Source of the DNA: Rhizobium nepotum 39/7
GTDB lineage: Bacteria > Pseudomonadota > Alphaproteobacteria > Rhizobiales > Rhizobiaceae
DNA: 64,000 nt
NCBI RefSeq assembly: GCF_000949865.1
Contig: NZ_JWJH01000003.1
Coordinates: 248,001-312,000, forward strand
Direction of reading: 5' to 3'
The position numbers and the translations under genes were made by a program. The notes below the pieces were generated by a model that saw nothing but the letters and a program-made list of their open reading frames with translations, did no database searches and was not told where the DNA came from. Below are positions 38,921 to 46,834 of the stretch, in pieces (within the stretch, counting starts at the first letter, position 1; the number at the start of each line of letters is the position of its first letter).

Positions 38921-41140
38921 TCAACCTTCGATCTGCGGAGACTGGCCGCTTGGCCGGGCATTGCCGGAAATGGCCTTCAGCACGTCCATCCGTTCGCCGA
39001 ACATGGCGACAGATCCGTCCTTCAGCACCATGATCTTGTCGACGCACTGAAGAAGTGCCGGCCGCTGGGTGATGGTGACGGTGGTAATGCCCTGTTTCTT
39101 GGCGTGCAGAATGGCCTTTGCCAGCGCCTGCTCGCCCTGCGTATCGAGGTTGGAGTTGGGCTCGTCCAGTACCACGAATTTGGGGTCGCCGAAGAAGGCG
39201 CGGGCAAGCGCGATGCGCTGTTTCTGGCCACCGGAAAGCGGCGCGCCATCGGCGGCGACCACCGTCTCGTAGCCTTGCGGGAAACCGGCGATCAGCTCGT
39301 GCACGTCGGCCAGCACGGCCGCCTCATAGATCTGACGATCTTCGACATCGTCGCGCATGCGGCAGATATTGGCCTTGATGGTGCCGGGAAAAAGCTGCAC
39401 GTCCTGCGGCAGGTAACCGATGCTCTCACCGAATTGCCGCTGATCCCAGTTGCGCAGGTCCATGAGGTCGAGGCGGACATTTCCTGAGGTGGGTAGAATG
39501 GAGCCGACCAGCATTTTGCCGAGCGTCGTCTTGCCGGAGCCGGAATTGCCGATGATGGCGAGCGACTCTCCCTTTTTCAGTGAAAAGGAAATGCCGTTCA
39601 AGATCACCTTCTTCTGCGGCGGCGGCACGAAGAGGATACGCTCCACATCCAGACGGCCTTCCGGATTGGGCAGCCGCAGGCGCGGGAAGTTTAAAGGCGA
39701 ACTGATGAGAAGCTGCTTGATGCGGCCATAAGAGGCTGCGGATTTGTTGAACTGGTGCCAGCCTTCGATCGCCCCTTCGATGGGCGCCAGCGCGCGGCCG
39801 GAAATGATGGAGGCGGCAATCACCATGCCGCCGGTCAGTTCGCCGGCAAGCGACAGATGCGCGCCCCAGCCCAGTAATGCCACCTGGGTTATCATGCGGG
39901 CGGCCTTGGAGACGCCGGAAAACATGATGTTGCGATCCTGCGCCGCCACATGCGACTTCAGTGATCCGGCCGTTTCGCGGCCCCACATCTTCACCGCCTC
40001 GGGGATCATGGCCAGAGCATTGATGATCTGCGAGTTGCGCGACATGGAATCGAGATGGAAATTGGCGCGGCTGAGATAACCGGACGCTTCGGAGAATTGT
40101 CTGGCGGTGAAACGCTGGTTCAGCCAGGCGATGATGAACAGCACCACGCAGCAGACCATGATGATGATGCCGAGATGCGGATGGACGAGATAGACCACCA
40201 CGATGAAAAGCGGCATCAGCGGGGCATCGAGAAAGGCGATCAACGTGCCGGAGGTGAGGAAGGAGCGCAGCTGCTGCAAGTCCTGCAATGTCTGGTAGTC
40301 CTTGCCGCTGCCATGCAGCGAGGCGCGGGCGGCGGCCGAAAGGATCGGCGCGCCAAGCTGCACTTCCAGCTCGACGGCGGTGCGCATCAGGATAAAGCGC
40401 CGAATGGCATCCATGAAGGCCTGCAGCAGAACCGCGCCGAGGACGGCGACCGTCAGCATCACCAGCGTATCCATCGAGCGGCTGGTCAGCACCCGGTCCG
40501 AAATCTGGAACAGATAGAGCGGAATGGCGAGCAGCAGGACATTGATGGCGACGGTAAACAGCATCACCACCACCATGTTACGGCGCACGGCAGCAATGCC
40601 CTTGGCGAGACTTGCGGCGAAATTGACCGGCTCACTGCGCTTGTGGAAGCCGCTCTGGCTTCCGCCGCCACCACCGCCGCCACCGCCATTGTCTAAGGGA
40701 TCCTTGCCGTTGCCGCCGCCGCCCGTCACCGGCCGGCGTTCGTTTTCACGGATCGGTCCGTCATTATTGTCGATGGTCTTGACGAAAGGCAGTTCGGGCG
40801 CGGTCTTCAGCTCGGTATTGTCCACCTTGGCCTGCGGTGTCGGCGGGGAGGCGGGCTGCCTGTCCTGCTGCGGCGCGGGCCTTTCCCGAGGAGCGTCGCG
40901 CATTTGCGCCGGTTGTGCGGTCGGGGAGGGTTGCGAAAGAGGCGGCGTCAGTGGGGTCTCGGCGGAGGGGGGAGCTGTTTTCGCCACCTGTTCCGCGCCG
41001 GATAATTGGCGCAGGTTCTCGACGGCTTCGTTGATGGCTGAGATGCAGGCATCCGTCAGCTTGCTGTCTTCCGCGTCCTGATCCAGCGACAAGTCCAGCG
41101 AGCGCCCGTCGGCAATGGTTTTTCTTGAAATATGATCCAT
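38921..41140 (-). CDS. Type I secretion ABC exporter (PrsD/HlyB-like) with long disordered N-terminus
   Basis: 739 residues, about 160 more than ordinary PrsD-type exporters. The extra N-terminal region (1 to about 175) is Pro/Gln-rich (PPLSQPSPTAQPAQMRDAPR) and includes two poly-Gly runs (TGGGGNGK, GGGGGGGGGS). The transporter domain begins about 180 with membrane segments such as VVVMLFTVAINVLLLAIPLY. The ATPase domain has IGNSGSGKTTLGKMLVG (Walker A), LSGGQKQRIALARAFFG and VVLDEPNSNLDTQGEQAL. Catalytic residues look intact. Lies directly after the 673-aa candidate substrate gene. Confidence 0.92.
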   Translation of the reverse strand: MDHISRKTIADGRSLDLSLDQDAEDSKLTDACISAINEAVENLRQLSGAEQVAKTAPPSAETPLTPPLSQPSPTAQPAQMRDAPRERPAPQQDRQPASPPTPQAKVDNTELKTAPELPFVKTIDNNDGPIRENERRPVTGGGGNGKDPLDNGGGGGGGGGSQSGFHKRSEPVNFAASLAKGIAAVRRNMVVVMLFTVAINVLLLAIPLYLFQISDRVLTSRSMDTLVMLTVAVLGAVLLQAFMDAIRRFILMRTAVELEVQLGAPILSAAARASLHGSGKDYQTLQDLQQLRSFLTSGTLIAFLDAPLMPLFIVVVYLVHPHLGIIIMVCCVVLFIIAWLNQRFTARQFSEASGYLSRANFHLDSMSRNSQIINALAMIPEAVKMWGRETAGSLKSHVAAQDRNIMFSGVSKAARMITQVALLGWGAHLSLAGELTGGMVIAASIISGRALAPIEGAIEGWHQFNKSAASYGRIKQLLISSPLNFPRLRLPNPEGRLDVERILFVPPPQKKVILNGISFSLKKGESLAIIGNSGSGKTTLGKMLVGSILPTSGNVRLDLMDLRNWDQRQFGESIGYLPQDVQLFPGTIKANICRMRDDVEDRQIYEAAVLADVHELIAGFPQGYETVVAADGAPLSGGQKQRIALARAFFGDPKFVVLDEPNSNLDTQGEQALAKAILHAKKQGITTVTITQRPALLQCVDKIMVLKDGSVAMFGERMDVLKAISGNARPSGQSPQIEG

Positions 41141-41216
41141 TTATAGTGGTCCCCTCGGTAATCTTGCGGTGTCTGCGGTTTCGGTGGCGGATGTTTCCTC
41201 CTCCGCCCGCCAAAAC

Positions 41217-43238
41217 CTATGCAGTGACCCCCTGCATGACGTCGGATGAATGGGCGCTCGACCACGACATGTCGTGACCGGCATTGATGATGCCATCGGA
41301 TTCATTCTGGATGGTGGCGGGGTCGTCGTGAAGAAAGGCGATGATCTCGTTCGCCAGCTGGCCGTTTTGCCCCGGTTGCGACGCATCGTTTTCGATGATG
41401 CCGCCCTGTATCAGTATGGCGTCGGAATACACTCCGCCGGCAACGTAGGTTGTCGAACCGAAGCTGTCGTAATCGATGATCTGCGCGAGATTGACGACGG
41501 CGTTGCTGCCGGTGTCGATGTGGACGGTGGCGTTTTCGTTGTTTTCTAGAACCTTGGCGGCGGCCTGTGTCACATCGTCGGAATCGCCCAGCACGCTCAC
41601 CTGTTTGATGATGCTGACGTCATAAAGGTTGCCGGTGATGTAGAGAACGTTCAGCCCCTCATAGCCGGCGAAATTGACATCATGGGCAAGCGCATCCGGT
41701 ATGTTGGGGTCGCGCTCGTTGATCGCGTTCACCGTCTGCGTCATGTAGTCCGGCATGGTTTCGAAACGGTCGTTGCCGCCGACATTGTGAATGGCGGCAT
41801 CGTTCCACAGCAGGTTGTTGCCGGACTGGATGGTGGCGCCATCGGGCGCACCGGCATTGGCGCGCGCCCAGTCATTGTCGTAAAGCACGGCGATCTGACT
41901 GATGATGTTCATGTCCAGCACATTGCCGCCGACGATGATCAGATCGTATTGCATGCCGATGCCGAGGAAATTGGCGATGTTGAGCGCGGCATTGCCGCCC
42001 GTCAGCAGGCTGACGCTGGCGCCCGCAGTGGTGATCGTCAGCGTGTCGTTATCGCTGATGAACTGGTACTGCTCGATCCAGTGCACGAAGGACACGTCTC
42101 CTTCAAGCACGCTGACACGCCAGGCGGTGGGAAATATCGGCGTTTCACCGTTATCGTTGCTGCTGTCGGCGGTGTCTTCCGCCCCCGGATAGACGCTGCG
42201 TTCGAAGCTTGCGATATTGTAGGCGGCAGTTGCCGCGTGGTCTTCGGATTGCGTGAAAACGGAGGCGATGTCGTCTCGGTCGCTATAGATATAGGCTTGG
42301 GTGATCGCGTCGATCTGGTGATAGTCGCCCATGACGGCGGTAACGGAGGTCATGACGCCGGTATTGACCAGCGTGGCGATGTTGGCGACGATATTGGCGC
42401 CGGCCGCCACATCAAGGCTGTTGCCGGCGGGGCTGTCCTCATGCAGGGAAACATCGCTCTTTTCCGGCTCTTCAGCCGGCTTGGCAATGCCACGATCCGG
42501 CATGAAGTCGTCGAGCGTCGGCTTTTCGCTGGCTATGGAGCCATTGATATAGAGGCCGTTGATCTCGTTGCCGGCCAGAACAAAATCCTGATCCGCGCCG
42601 GTGCCGAGGGAGGTAACATCGTTTTCACGGGCGTGATCGATATAATCATGGGCGGATTTGGCCAGTGCCTGCAACGCGTCGTAACTGTCGGTGCGCTGGA
42701 AAACGGAAAAAGGCGTGAAGACGGCCGCTTCGTTATAGAACTCGACGGTGCGCTGGGTCACGAAACTGGTGTCGCGCGCCACATTTGGGCCGTCCGTCAT
42801 GTTCAGATAGTCATCGTCCTGAAGAATATTGACCTGCGCGATATGGGCAATGACGGAGCCGGGGCCGGTATGCACCACCAGTTCGCGCTCTTCCTCAAAG
42901 GAAAGACGGCCGGGAAAGCGGAAATGCGCGGCTGAAATATCGACCGGTATCGCATTTGCAAGCTGCTGCATGTCGTGTTCGACCATGCGGGCGAAATGCG
43001 GTTGCAGATAGTCGAAATCATAATAGCCGGCGTGGTATTTGACGCCGGGATCATAATCCTGCAGCGGAACGTCATAATTCTTGTCGAGCAGCCTTGCCGC
43101 TTCGTCATCCGGCAACCGGTCGGGATCCGATTGTACCGCCCCTTCGGTAGGGTTGCTTCTCAGGCGCGCTTCGTCGATTACCGTGTCGAACAGGCCGATG
43201 AAATGCGCGATGATGTCTGAAATTCTGTCGATATGCAT
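41217..43238 (-). CDS. Candidate type I secretion substrate with IxQ-DxD repeats (673 aa)
   Basis: No family recognised, no N-terminal signal peptide, very acidic, and no RTX nonapeptides. Six degenerate copies of [IL]-x-Q-x4-5-D-x-D are visible: HIAQVNILQDDD (about 133), AITQAYIYSDRDD (311), WIEQYQFISDND (387), IISQIAVLYDND (445), IIKQVSVLGDSD (543) and ILIQGGIIENDA (608). Between them lie Gly-x-Asn stretches such as GANIVANIATL and GGNAALNIANF. The C-terminus is SSAHSSDVMQGVTA. Start ATG 43238 is set by GGGAGGG upstream; the frame runs to 43289. Its place directly before a type I exporter and adaptor suggests it is the cargo (inference). Confidence 0.75.
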   Translation of the reverse strand: MHIDRISDIIAHFIGLFDTVIDEARLRSNPTEGAVQSDPDRLPDDEAARLLDKNYDVPLQDYDPGVKYHAGYYDFDYLQPHFARMVEHDMQQLANAIPVDISAAHFRFPGRLSFEEERELVVHTGPGSVIAHIAQVNILQDDDYLNMTDGPNVARDTSFVTQRTVEFYNEAAVFTPFSVFQRTDSYDALQALAKSAHDYIDHARENDVTSLGTGADQDFVLAGNEINGLYINGSIASEKPTLDDFMPDRGIAKPAEEPEKSDVSLHEDSPAGNSLDVAAGANIVANIATLVNTGVMTSVTAVMGDYHQIDAITQAYIYSDRDDIASVFTQSEDHAATAAYNIASFERSVYPGAEDTADSSNDNGETPIFPTAWRVSVLEGDVSFVHWIEQYQFISDNDTLTITTAGASVSLLTGGNAALNIANFLGIGMQYDLIIVGGNVLDMNIISQIAVLYDNDWARANAGAPDGATIQSGNNLLWNDAAIHNVGGNDRFETMPDYMTQTVNAINERDPNIPDALAHDVNFAGYEGLNVLYITGNLYDVSIIKQVSVLGDSDDVTQAAAKVLENNENATVHIDTGSNAVVNLAQIIDYDSFGSTTYVAGGVYSDAILIQGGIIENDASQPGQNGQLANEIIAFLHDDPATIQNESDGIINAGHDMSWSSAHSSDVMQGVTA

Positions 43239-43339
43239 TGCAGGTCCCTCCCTGATCCTCGCGGCAGGACCCTGGAATGGCGGGCACACATCTCAGAGGC
43301 GGTGCTTCATTTCGCCAAGCCTGGTCTTTTAACCGCGAA

Positions 43340-43363
43340 CTGCACCGGCGGGTGCCGGTGCAG
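43340..43363 (-). other. Hairpin between the two candidate substrate genes
   Basis: CTGCACCGGC, loop GGGT, GCCGGTGCAG: a perfect 10-bp stem 23 bp downstream of the 319-aa gene and about 100 bp before the 673-aa gene. On the operon strand it is followed by TTCGCGG rather than a T-run. A partial terminator or 3' stabiliser that raises output of the first gene is likely (inference). Confidence 0.6.
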
Positions 43364-43386
43364 CTCTTTTCGTAGAGAGGTGATTA

Positions 43387-44346
43387 TCAGGAGTGATCTT
43401 CACCGACGTCCGAAACATGCGAGTTACCGCCTGTGATCGTGGCGTCAACGGCATTGGAGAGCATGTTGGCGCCCTGCACCAGTTCCAGATGGAAGCCGGA
43501 ATTTGCAAGAATTGCCGATGCATCCGCAGTGCTTGTACCGGCAGCGTCGTCGCCGGCCTTGAGGTCCCATCCCTTGCCGTCCATACCTTCGGCGCCATAG
43601 GCGTCACCGGCATTGGCGCTCAGGTGGTTCTGGGCACCACCGTTGTCCATCTTGATATCCCAGGCCTGATCCTGATCTGCCAGGTGGTTGGCCTGCACAA
43701 GGCTGAAGCCCGTGTCGTTGCCGTCGCCGTTGAGCGAACCGTTGAGGATGTTGTCGACGTCCAGCGTAAAGGAGAAGTCGTCACCGAGGTTGAAGGTGAG
43801 GTCTCCGCCGGCGATGCCGAGATTGCCGACATCCTTGACGCCCGTGATGTTGCCGAAGTCGTCATCCGACTTGTAGAAACTGTCAGCGGAGTTGAAGCTG
43901 TCGGAGGTCGTCGTGGTTGTTGTTGTCGTGTCGTCGTCGGAATAGGAGAAGGTCTTGGTGTCCGTATCCGTGACCGTCTTCACATTGGTGTCGTTATCGC
44001 TGTACGACTTGCTTTCGTAGCTCCAGTCGTAATCAGTCTTGATGTCGGTATTGGTTTCGGTGCTGGTCTTGGTGGTTGTGTCGTTGTCGCTGTATGACTT
44101 GCTGTCATAGCTCCAGTCATAATCGTTGTCGCGATTGTCACCATTGCCGACTGCCACATCGATTTTGGCGTCAACATCCACATTGGTGCTGTTGTCGCTG
44201 TTGTCGTTGTTGCGGTTTTCACCGTTTGCGGTGCCGACATTGCTGTCTTCCACCTTGGCGTCATTGGTCGAGGTATTGGCAAAACCCTCGGAAAGCGCGC
44301 CGATCTTGGTGATGTCATCGCCCGCAGGCTGTGGATTGTAACCCAT
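43387..44346 (-). CDS. Asp/Ser/Thr-rich repeat protein, candidate secreted substrate (319 aa)
   Basis: First gene of the secretion operon, preceded by GGAGG. Low-complexity centre: two 30-residue repeats beginning DYDWSYDSKSYSDND (about 75) and DYDWSYESKSYSDND (105), then FSYSDDDTTTTTTTT (133). The C-terminal half contains DITGV/GNLGIAGGDLTFNLGDDF-like segments, two WD[IL]K units, and ends GANMLSNAVDATITGGNSHV plus an acidic tail. The GANxxxN stretch resembles GANIVANIATL in the 673-aa protein. No signal peptide. It looks like a second, smaller cargo of the same exporter; function unknown. Confidence 0.7.
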   Translation of the reverse strand: MGYNPQPAGDDITKIGALSEGFANTSTNDAKVEDSNVGTANGENRNNDNSDNSTNVDVDAKIDVAVGNGDNRDNDYDWSYDSKSYSDNDTTTKTSTETNTDIKTDYDWSYESKSYSDNDTNVKTVTDTDTKTFSYSDDDTTTTTTTTSDSFNSADSFYKSDDDFGNITGVKDVGNLGIAGGDLTFNLGDDFSFTLDVDNILNGSLNGDGNDTGFSLVQANHLADQDQAWDIKMDNGGAQNHLSANAGDAYGAEGMDGKGWDLKAGDDAAGTSTADASAILANSGFHLELVQGANMLSNAVDATITGGNSHVSDVGEDHS

Positions 44347-45256
44347 TTCGATTTCCTCCGAAAAAGCTCGGAGCAGCTTTCGAAATCCCTCTCATCTAAA
44401 ACGGGATTTTTTCGCGCTTGCTCCGTGTTGCACAAAGATTGATGTTTTGCAGATGCACTCGGTACGTTTCATCTGCGGCTCGGCATTGGCCCGTGACCGG
44501 GCTCTTTTCGTTCAGCCCTTGTGCGCTACTCGGTATAAAGGCGCACAAATCCGTTCCTCGCTCCGATGGGGAGCGCGGTGGCTTCGTCTTTTTGCTTGTC
44601 GTTATGTCTTGAAAAGGAGCCGGCGTTTGCAAACACACGTCAAAGGCCGGGGGTGTCTTTCCATCGATCGCCGTTTTCAGCGACGGCCAGACTGTGCCGG
44701 AGAAAAATCGGACTTCCTAGCTATCAATTCGGGCTAAACATATCGGCGCCTTCGCCCGAATATATATGCGAGAGGTGGCCGATCGGGGATTTTCCCGCAG
44801 GCTCAGGCGCAAATAACAGCGGATTCGGCAGGAGAAAGCGGCATTTTTGAAAACATGGTTTATTACGGCGGAAAAACACCGTTATCCCGAAATGGCACGT
44901 CCGGGGAGGTTGTTCACCGGGCAGCTATGTAAAGGGATATCAACTAAAAGTTATATTTTCTCGGATTGCGAAACCGCAGCGAAAGCTTTTCCGATGTGTT
45001 TGTTTTTGCAATGGTTCCAAGATGAATGATTCTATATCCGCGTAACCAATTTTGTACGTCAATTGCAAGAAATAACCCGTTTGGGCCATTTATTTACACA
45101 GCTTTTCGTATTAGCCTCCTTAATTAACGGGTAATTAATGATAGTTGACATGGCTTGATGCGGGAATCGCCCCCTTTGTTTTTAGGGGTATCCCGGCGAA
45201 TGACGGACTGCACAACCAAAAAGAATGTAATGCGTAAGCGCTTTAGGGAGGCGTCA
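44347..45256. other. 910-bp intergenic region between secretion operon and luxR
   Basis: No supported gene. AT content rises towards luxR. It holds inverted repeats at 44727-44761 (ATTCGGGC / GCCCGAAT) and 45119-45137 (TTAATTA / TAATTAA). Promoters of two divergent units must lie here; the length is unusual for this genome and leaves room for a small RNA or long leader, but I see no conserved RNA. Confidence 0.5.
45119..45137. promoter_or_regulatory. Inverted repeat upstream of the LuxR-type gene
   Basis: TTAATTA-ACGGG-TAATTAA, a perfect 7-bp inverted repeat about 120 bp before the luxR start. Part of it (GGGTAATTAAT, 45128-45138) recurs as GGGTAATCAAT at 46626-46636 in front of the uxs gene. 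Candidate regulator site. Confidence 0.45.
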
Positions 45257-46027
45257 ATGTTCATGGGAACTTCAGATTATGCGGCAAAACAGGGTAGTGC
45301 CGTTGCTCCTATAAATGGAACTTTATTGATCATAGCGGATCCGGATCTGTTTTCCGAATGTCTCGTGGAGGCGTTGGGCAAAAAGTTCCCTACATTCGCT
45401 GTGGTGAGCGTGGCGTCGTCGGAGAAGATCGACGATGACTACGGCGCCAATGTCCGGCTGGTGCTGCCGTACCGCATGTCGGGCGAGCGGCTTCATGCCG
45501 TTCTGTCGGCGGTCCGTGAAAAGCACCCGGACGCACCGATAGCGCTCGTCGTCGAATCCATCGACAAGGTCGAGGAGCGGCTGAAGCAGCTGGTGGAGAT
45601 GCGTATCATCGATGGCGTGCTGCCGCTTAATCTGCGGCTCGATGTCTTCATGGCGGCGGTGGATCTGCTTATGAAAGGCGGAGAGCATTTTCCGGCCGCT
45701 CTTCTCGGCAAGCTCACGCCCTATTCCCATGGCGTCAATGGCAAGAGCGTTCAAGACAACGCCGTGATCGCCAACCGCGCCGATGCCCTTGCAGTCAGCA
45801 GGAGCGAAATTGCGGCGCTGACGACGCGCGAGGTACAAATCCTCGACCTGCTTTGCAAGGGAACGCAAAACAAGATCATCGCTGACCGGCTGCATCTGTC
45901 CGAGAACACCGTGAAGGTACACGTTCGCAACATCTACAAGAAGATGAACGTGCGTAACCGCACGGAGGCGGCGTCACGTTTCTTCCACAAGGATGACGAC
46001 GCAGCCTTCTCCGGCTGGAAGAACTGA
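45257..46027 (+). CDS. LuxR-family response-regulator-like transcription factor with degenerate receiver
   Basis: 256 residues. C-terminal helix-turn-helix LTTREVQILDLLCKGTQNKI then ADRLHLSENTVKVHVRNIYK at about 196-235. The N-terminal 130 residues have receiver-like layout (GTLLIIADPDLFSECLVEAL), but the strand that normally carries the phospho-Asp reads VRLVLPYRMSGERL, without the Asp. So control by phosphorylation is doubtful and a ligand or constitutive mode is possible. ATG 45257 is chosen because GGGAGG lies 5 bp upstream. It sits between the secretion operon and the uxs locus and is a candidate regulator of either. Confidence 0.85.
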   Translation: MFMGTSDYAAKQGSAVAPINGTLLIIADPDLFSECLVEALGKKFPTFAVVSVASSEKIDDDYGANVRLVLPYRMSGERLHAVLSAVREKHPDAPIALVVESIDKVEERLKQLVEMRIIDGVLPLNLRLDVFMAAVDLLMKGGEHFPAALLGKLTPYSHGVNGKSVQDNAVIANRADALAVSRSEIAALTTREVQILDLLCKGTQNKIIADRLHLSENTVKVHVRNIYKKMNVRNRTEAASRFFHKDDDAAFSGWKN

Positions 46028-46086
46028 TCCTCAGGTAGGCCAAGTCCGCCCGGGCGTCAGTTTCCAGCAGAGGATATCCTGGAGGC

Positions 46087-46437
46087 TCAGGGCCTCAGGA
46101 AGCAGCGGGACTTCTGACCAAATCCGCTCGGCGAGCAGATATAGGGAGAAGAACCTGAATAGGAATGCCGCGGCGATATTGCGGGCGCATCGGAAGCGTC
46201 GGCAACAAGCATGACAGCCGCGTTGCCTGTCTTGTCGTAGCCGTAGGACGCCTTTGCCGGAGCAACCCGGCTCTTGATCGTCGCCGTATTCGCGGATGCG
46301 GTCTTGATCAGAACGGCATCTTCGACCACGGAGCAAGAAGCAGTCGCGAAAGTGAAAGCCGCAAGTGCTGCGGCGACAAGTGCGAGGCGGCGGTGGCGGG
46401 CTGTTTTGCCGCCATGGGAATAAGGCATTTCATTCAT
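46087..46437 (-). CDS. Small exported hypothetical protein with CSPSGFGQ C-terminus (116 aa)
   Basis: MNEMPYSHGGKTARHRRLAL leads into a hydrophobic segment (VAAALAAFTFATASC) that may be a signal peptide or weak lipobox. The C-terminus SPYICSPSGFGQKSRCFLRP has two Cys and resembles a tail found on several small rhizobial exported proteins. The ATG at 46435-46437 has AGGGG upstream; the longer frame to 46572 is unlikely. It is convergent with luxR. Confidence 0.6.
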   Translation of the reverse strand: MNEMPYSHGGKTARHRRLALVAAALAAFTFATASCSVVEDAVLIKTASANTATIKSRVAPAKASYGYDKTGNAAVMLVADASDAPAISPRHSYSGSSPYICSPSGFGQKSRCFLRP

Positions 46438-46834
46438 CGTGTATGTCCCCTGAAATCGACTGTCTGTCGTATCTCGCCGGGCGGTTTTGTCCCGGTGGAC
46501 CGAGCCTAACAAAACCAGAATAGTCCCGACTGGTTGAGTGAAGCTTGCGCTAATGCTCAATAAGAAAGGCATAATGGAGGCGTAGTTAAAAAGTATTAAA
46601 CAAAAGGGTTATTTTGAGTAATGCAGGGTAATCAATTGTAATATTTCGATAAAATTAAGTTGACCTGCTTTTTGACACGCCTATCATAAAAGTTGAAATA
46701 TATAGAATCCGAATATTAAAACCTCCAGAAGAAATAAAAACCGGAGGACGATATTCAAGGTATCCCACAATCGGGAGTTTGTTCTAGATCAAGTCGAATC
46801 AGCTGGGCTGATTCCTCATGGGGAGGAGTGTGTA
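46438..46834. other. Intergenic region carrying the uxs promoter
   Basis: 397 bp, strongly AT-rich for this genome between 46570 and 46780. It contains GGGTTATTT (46606-46614), GGGTAATCAAT (46626-46636) and an inverted repeat at 46797-46813. No gene seen. Confidence 0.5.
46797..46813 (+). promoter_or_regulatory. Inverted repeat just upstream of the uxs ribosome site
   Basis: AATCAGC-TGG-GCTGATT: a perfect 7-bp inverted repeat with a 3-base loop, 7 bp before the GGGGAGGAG SD of uxs. As RNA it would form a hairpin in the leader; as DNA it could be an operator. Confidence 0.45.

Noticed and set aside
41140..41150. ATAGTGGT near the ABC exporter start, matching the 8-mer at the IS110 element
   Set aside because: A single 8-base match in 64 kb is expected by chance and there is no other IS feature here.
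41217..44346. RTX calcium-binding repeats in the secretion substrates
   Set aside because: I looked for GGxGxDxxx nonapeptides and found none. GGN and GDD turns occur singly and out of register.
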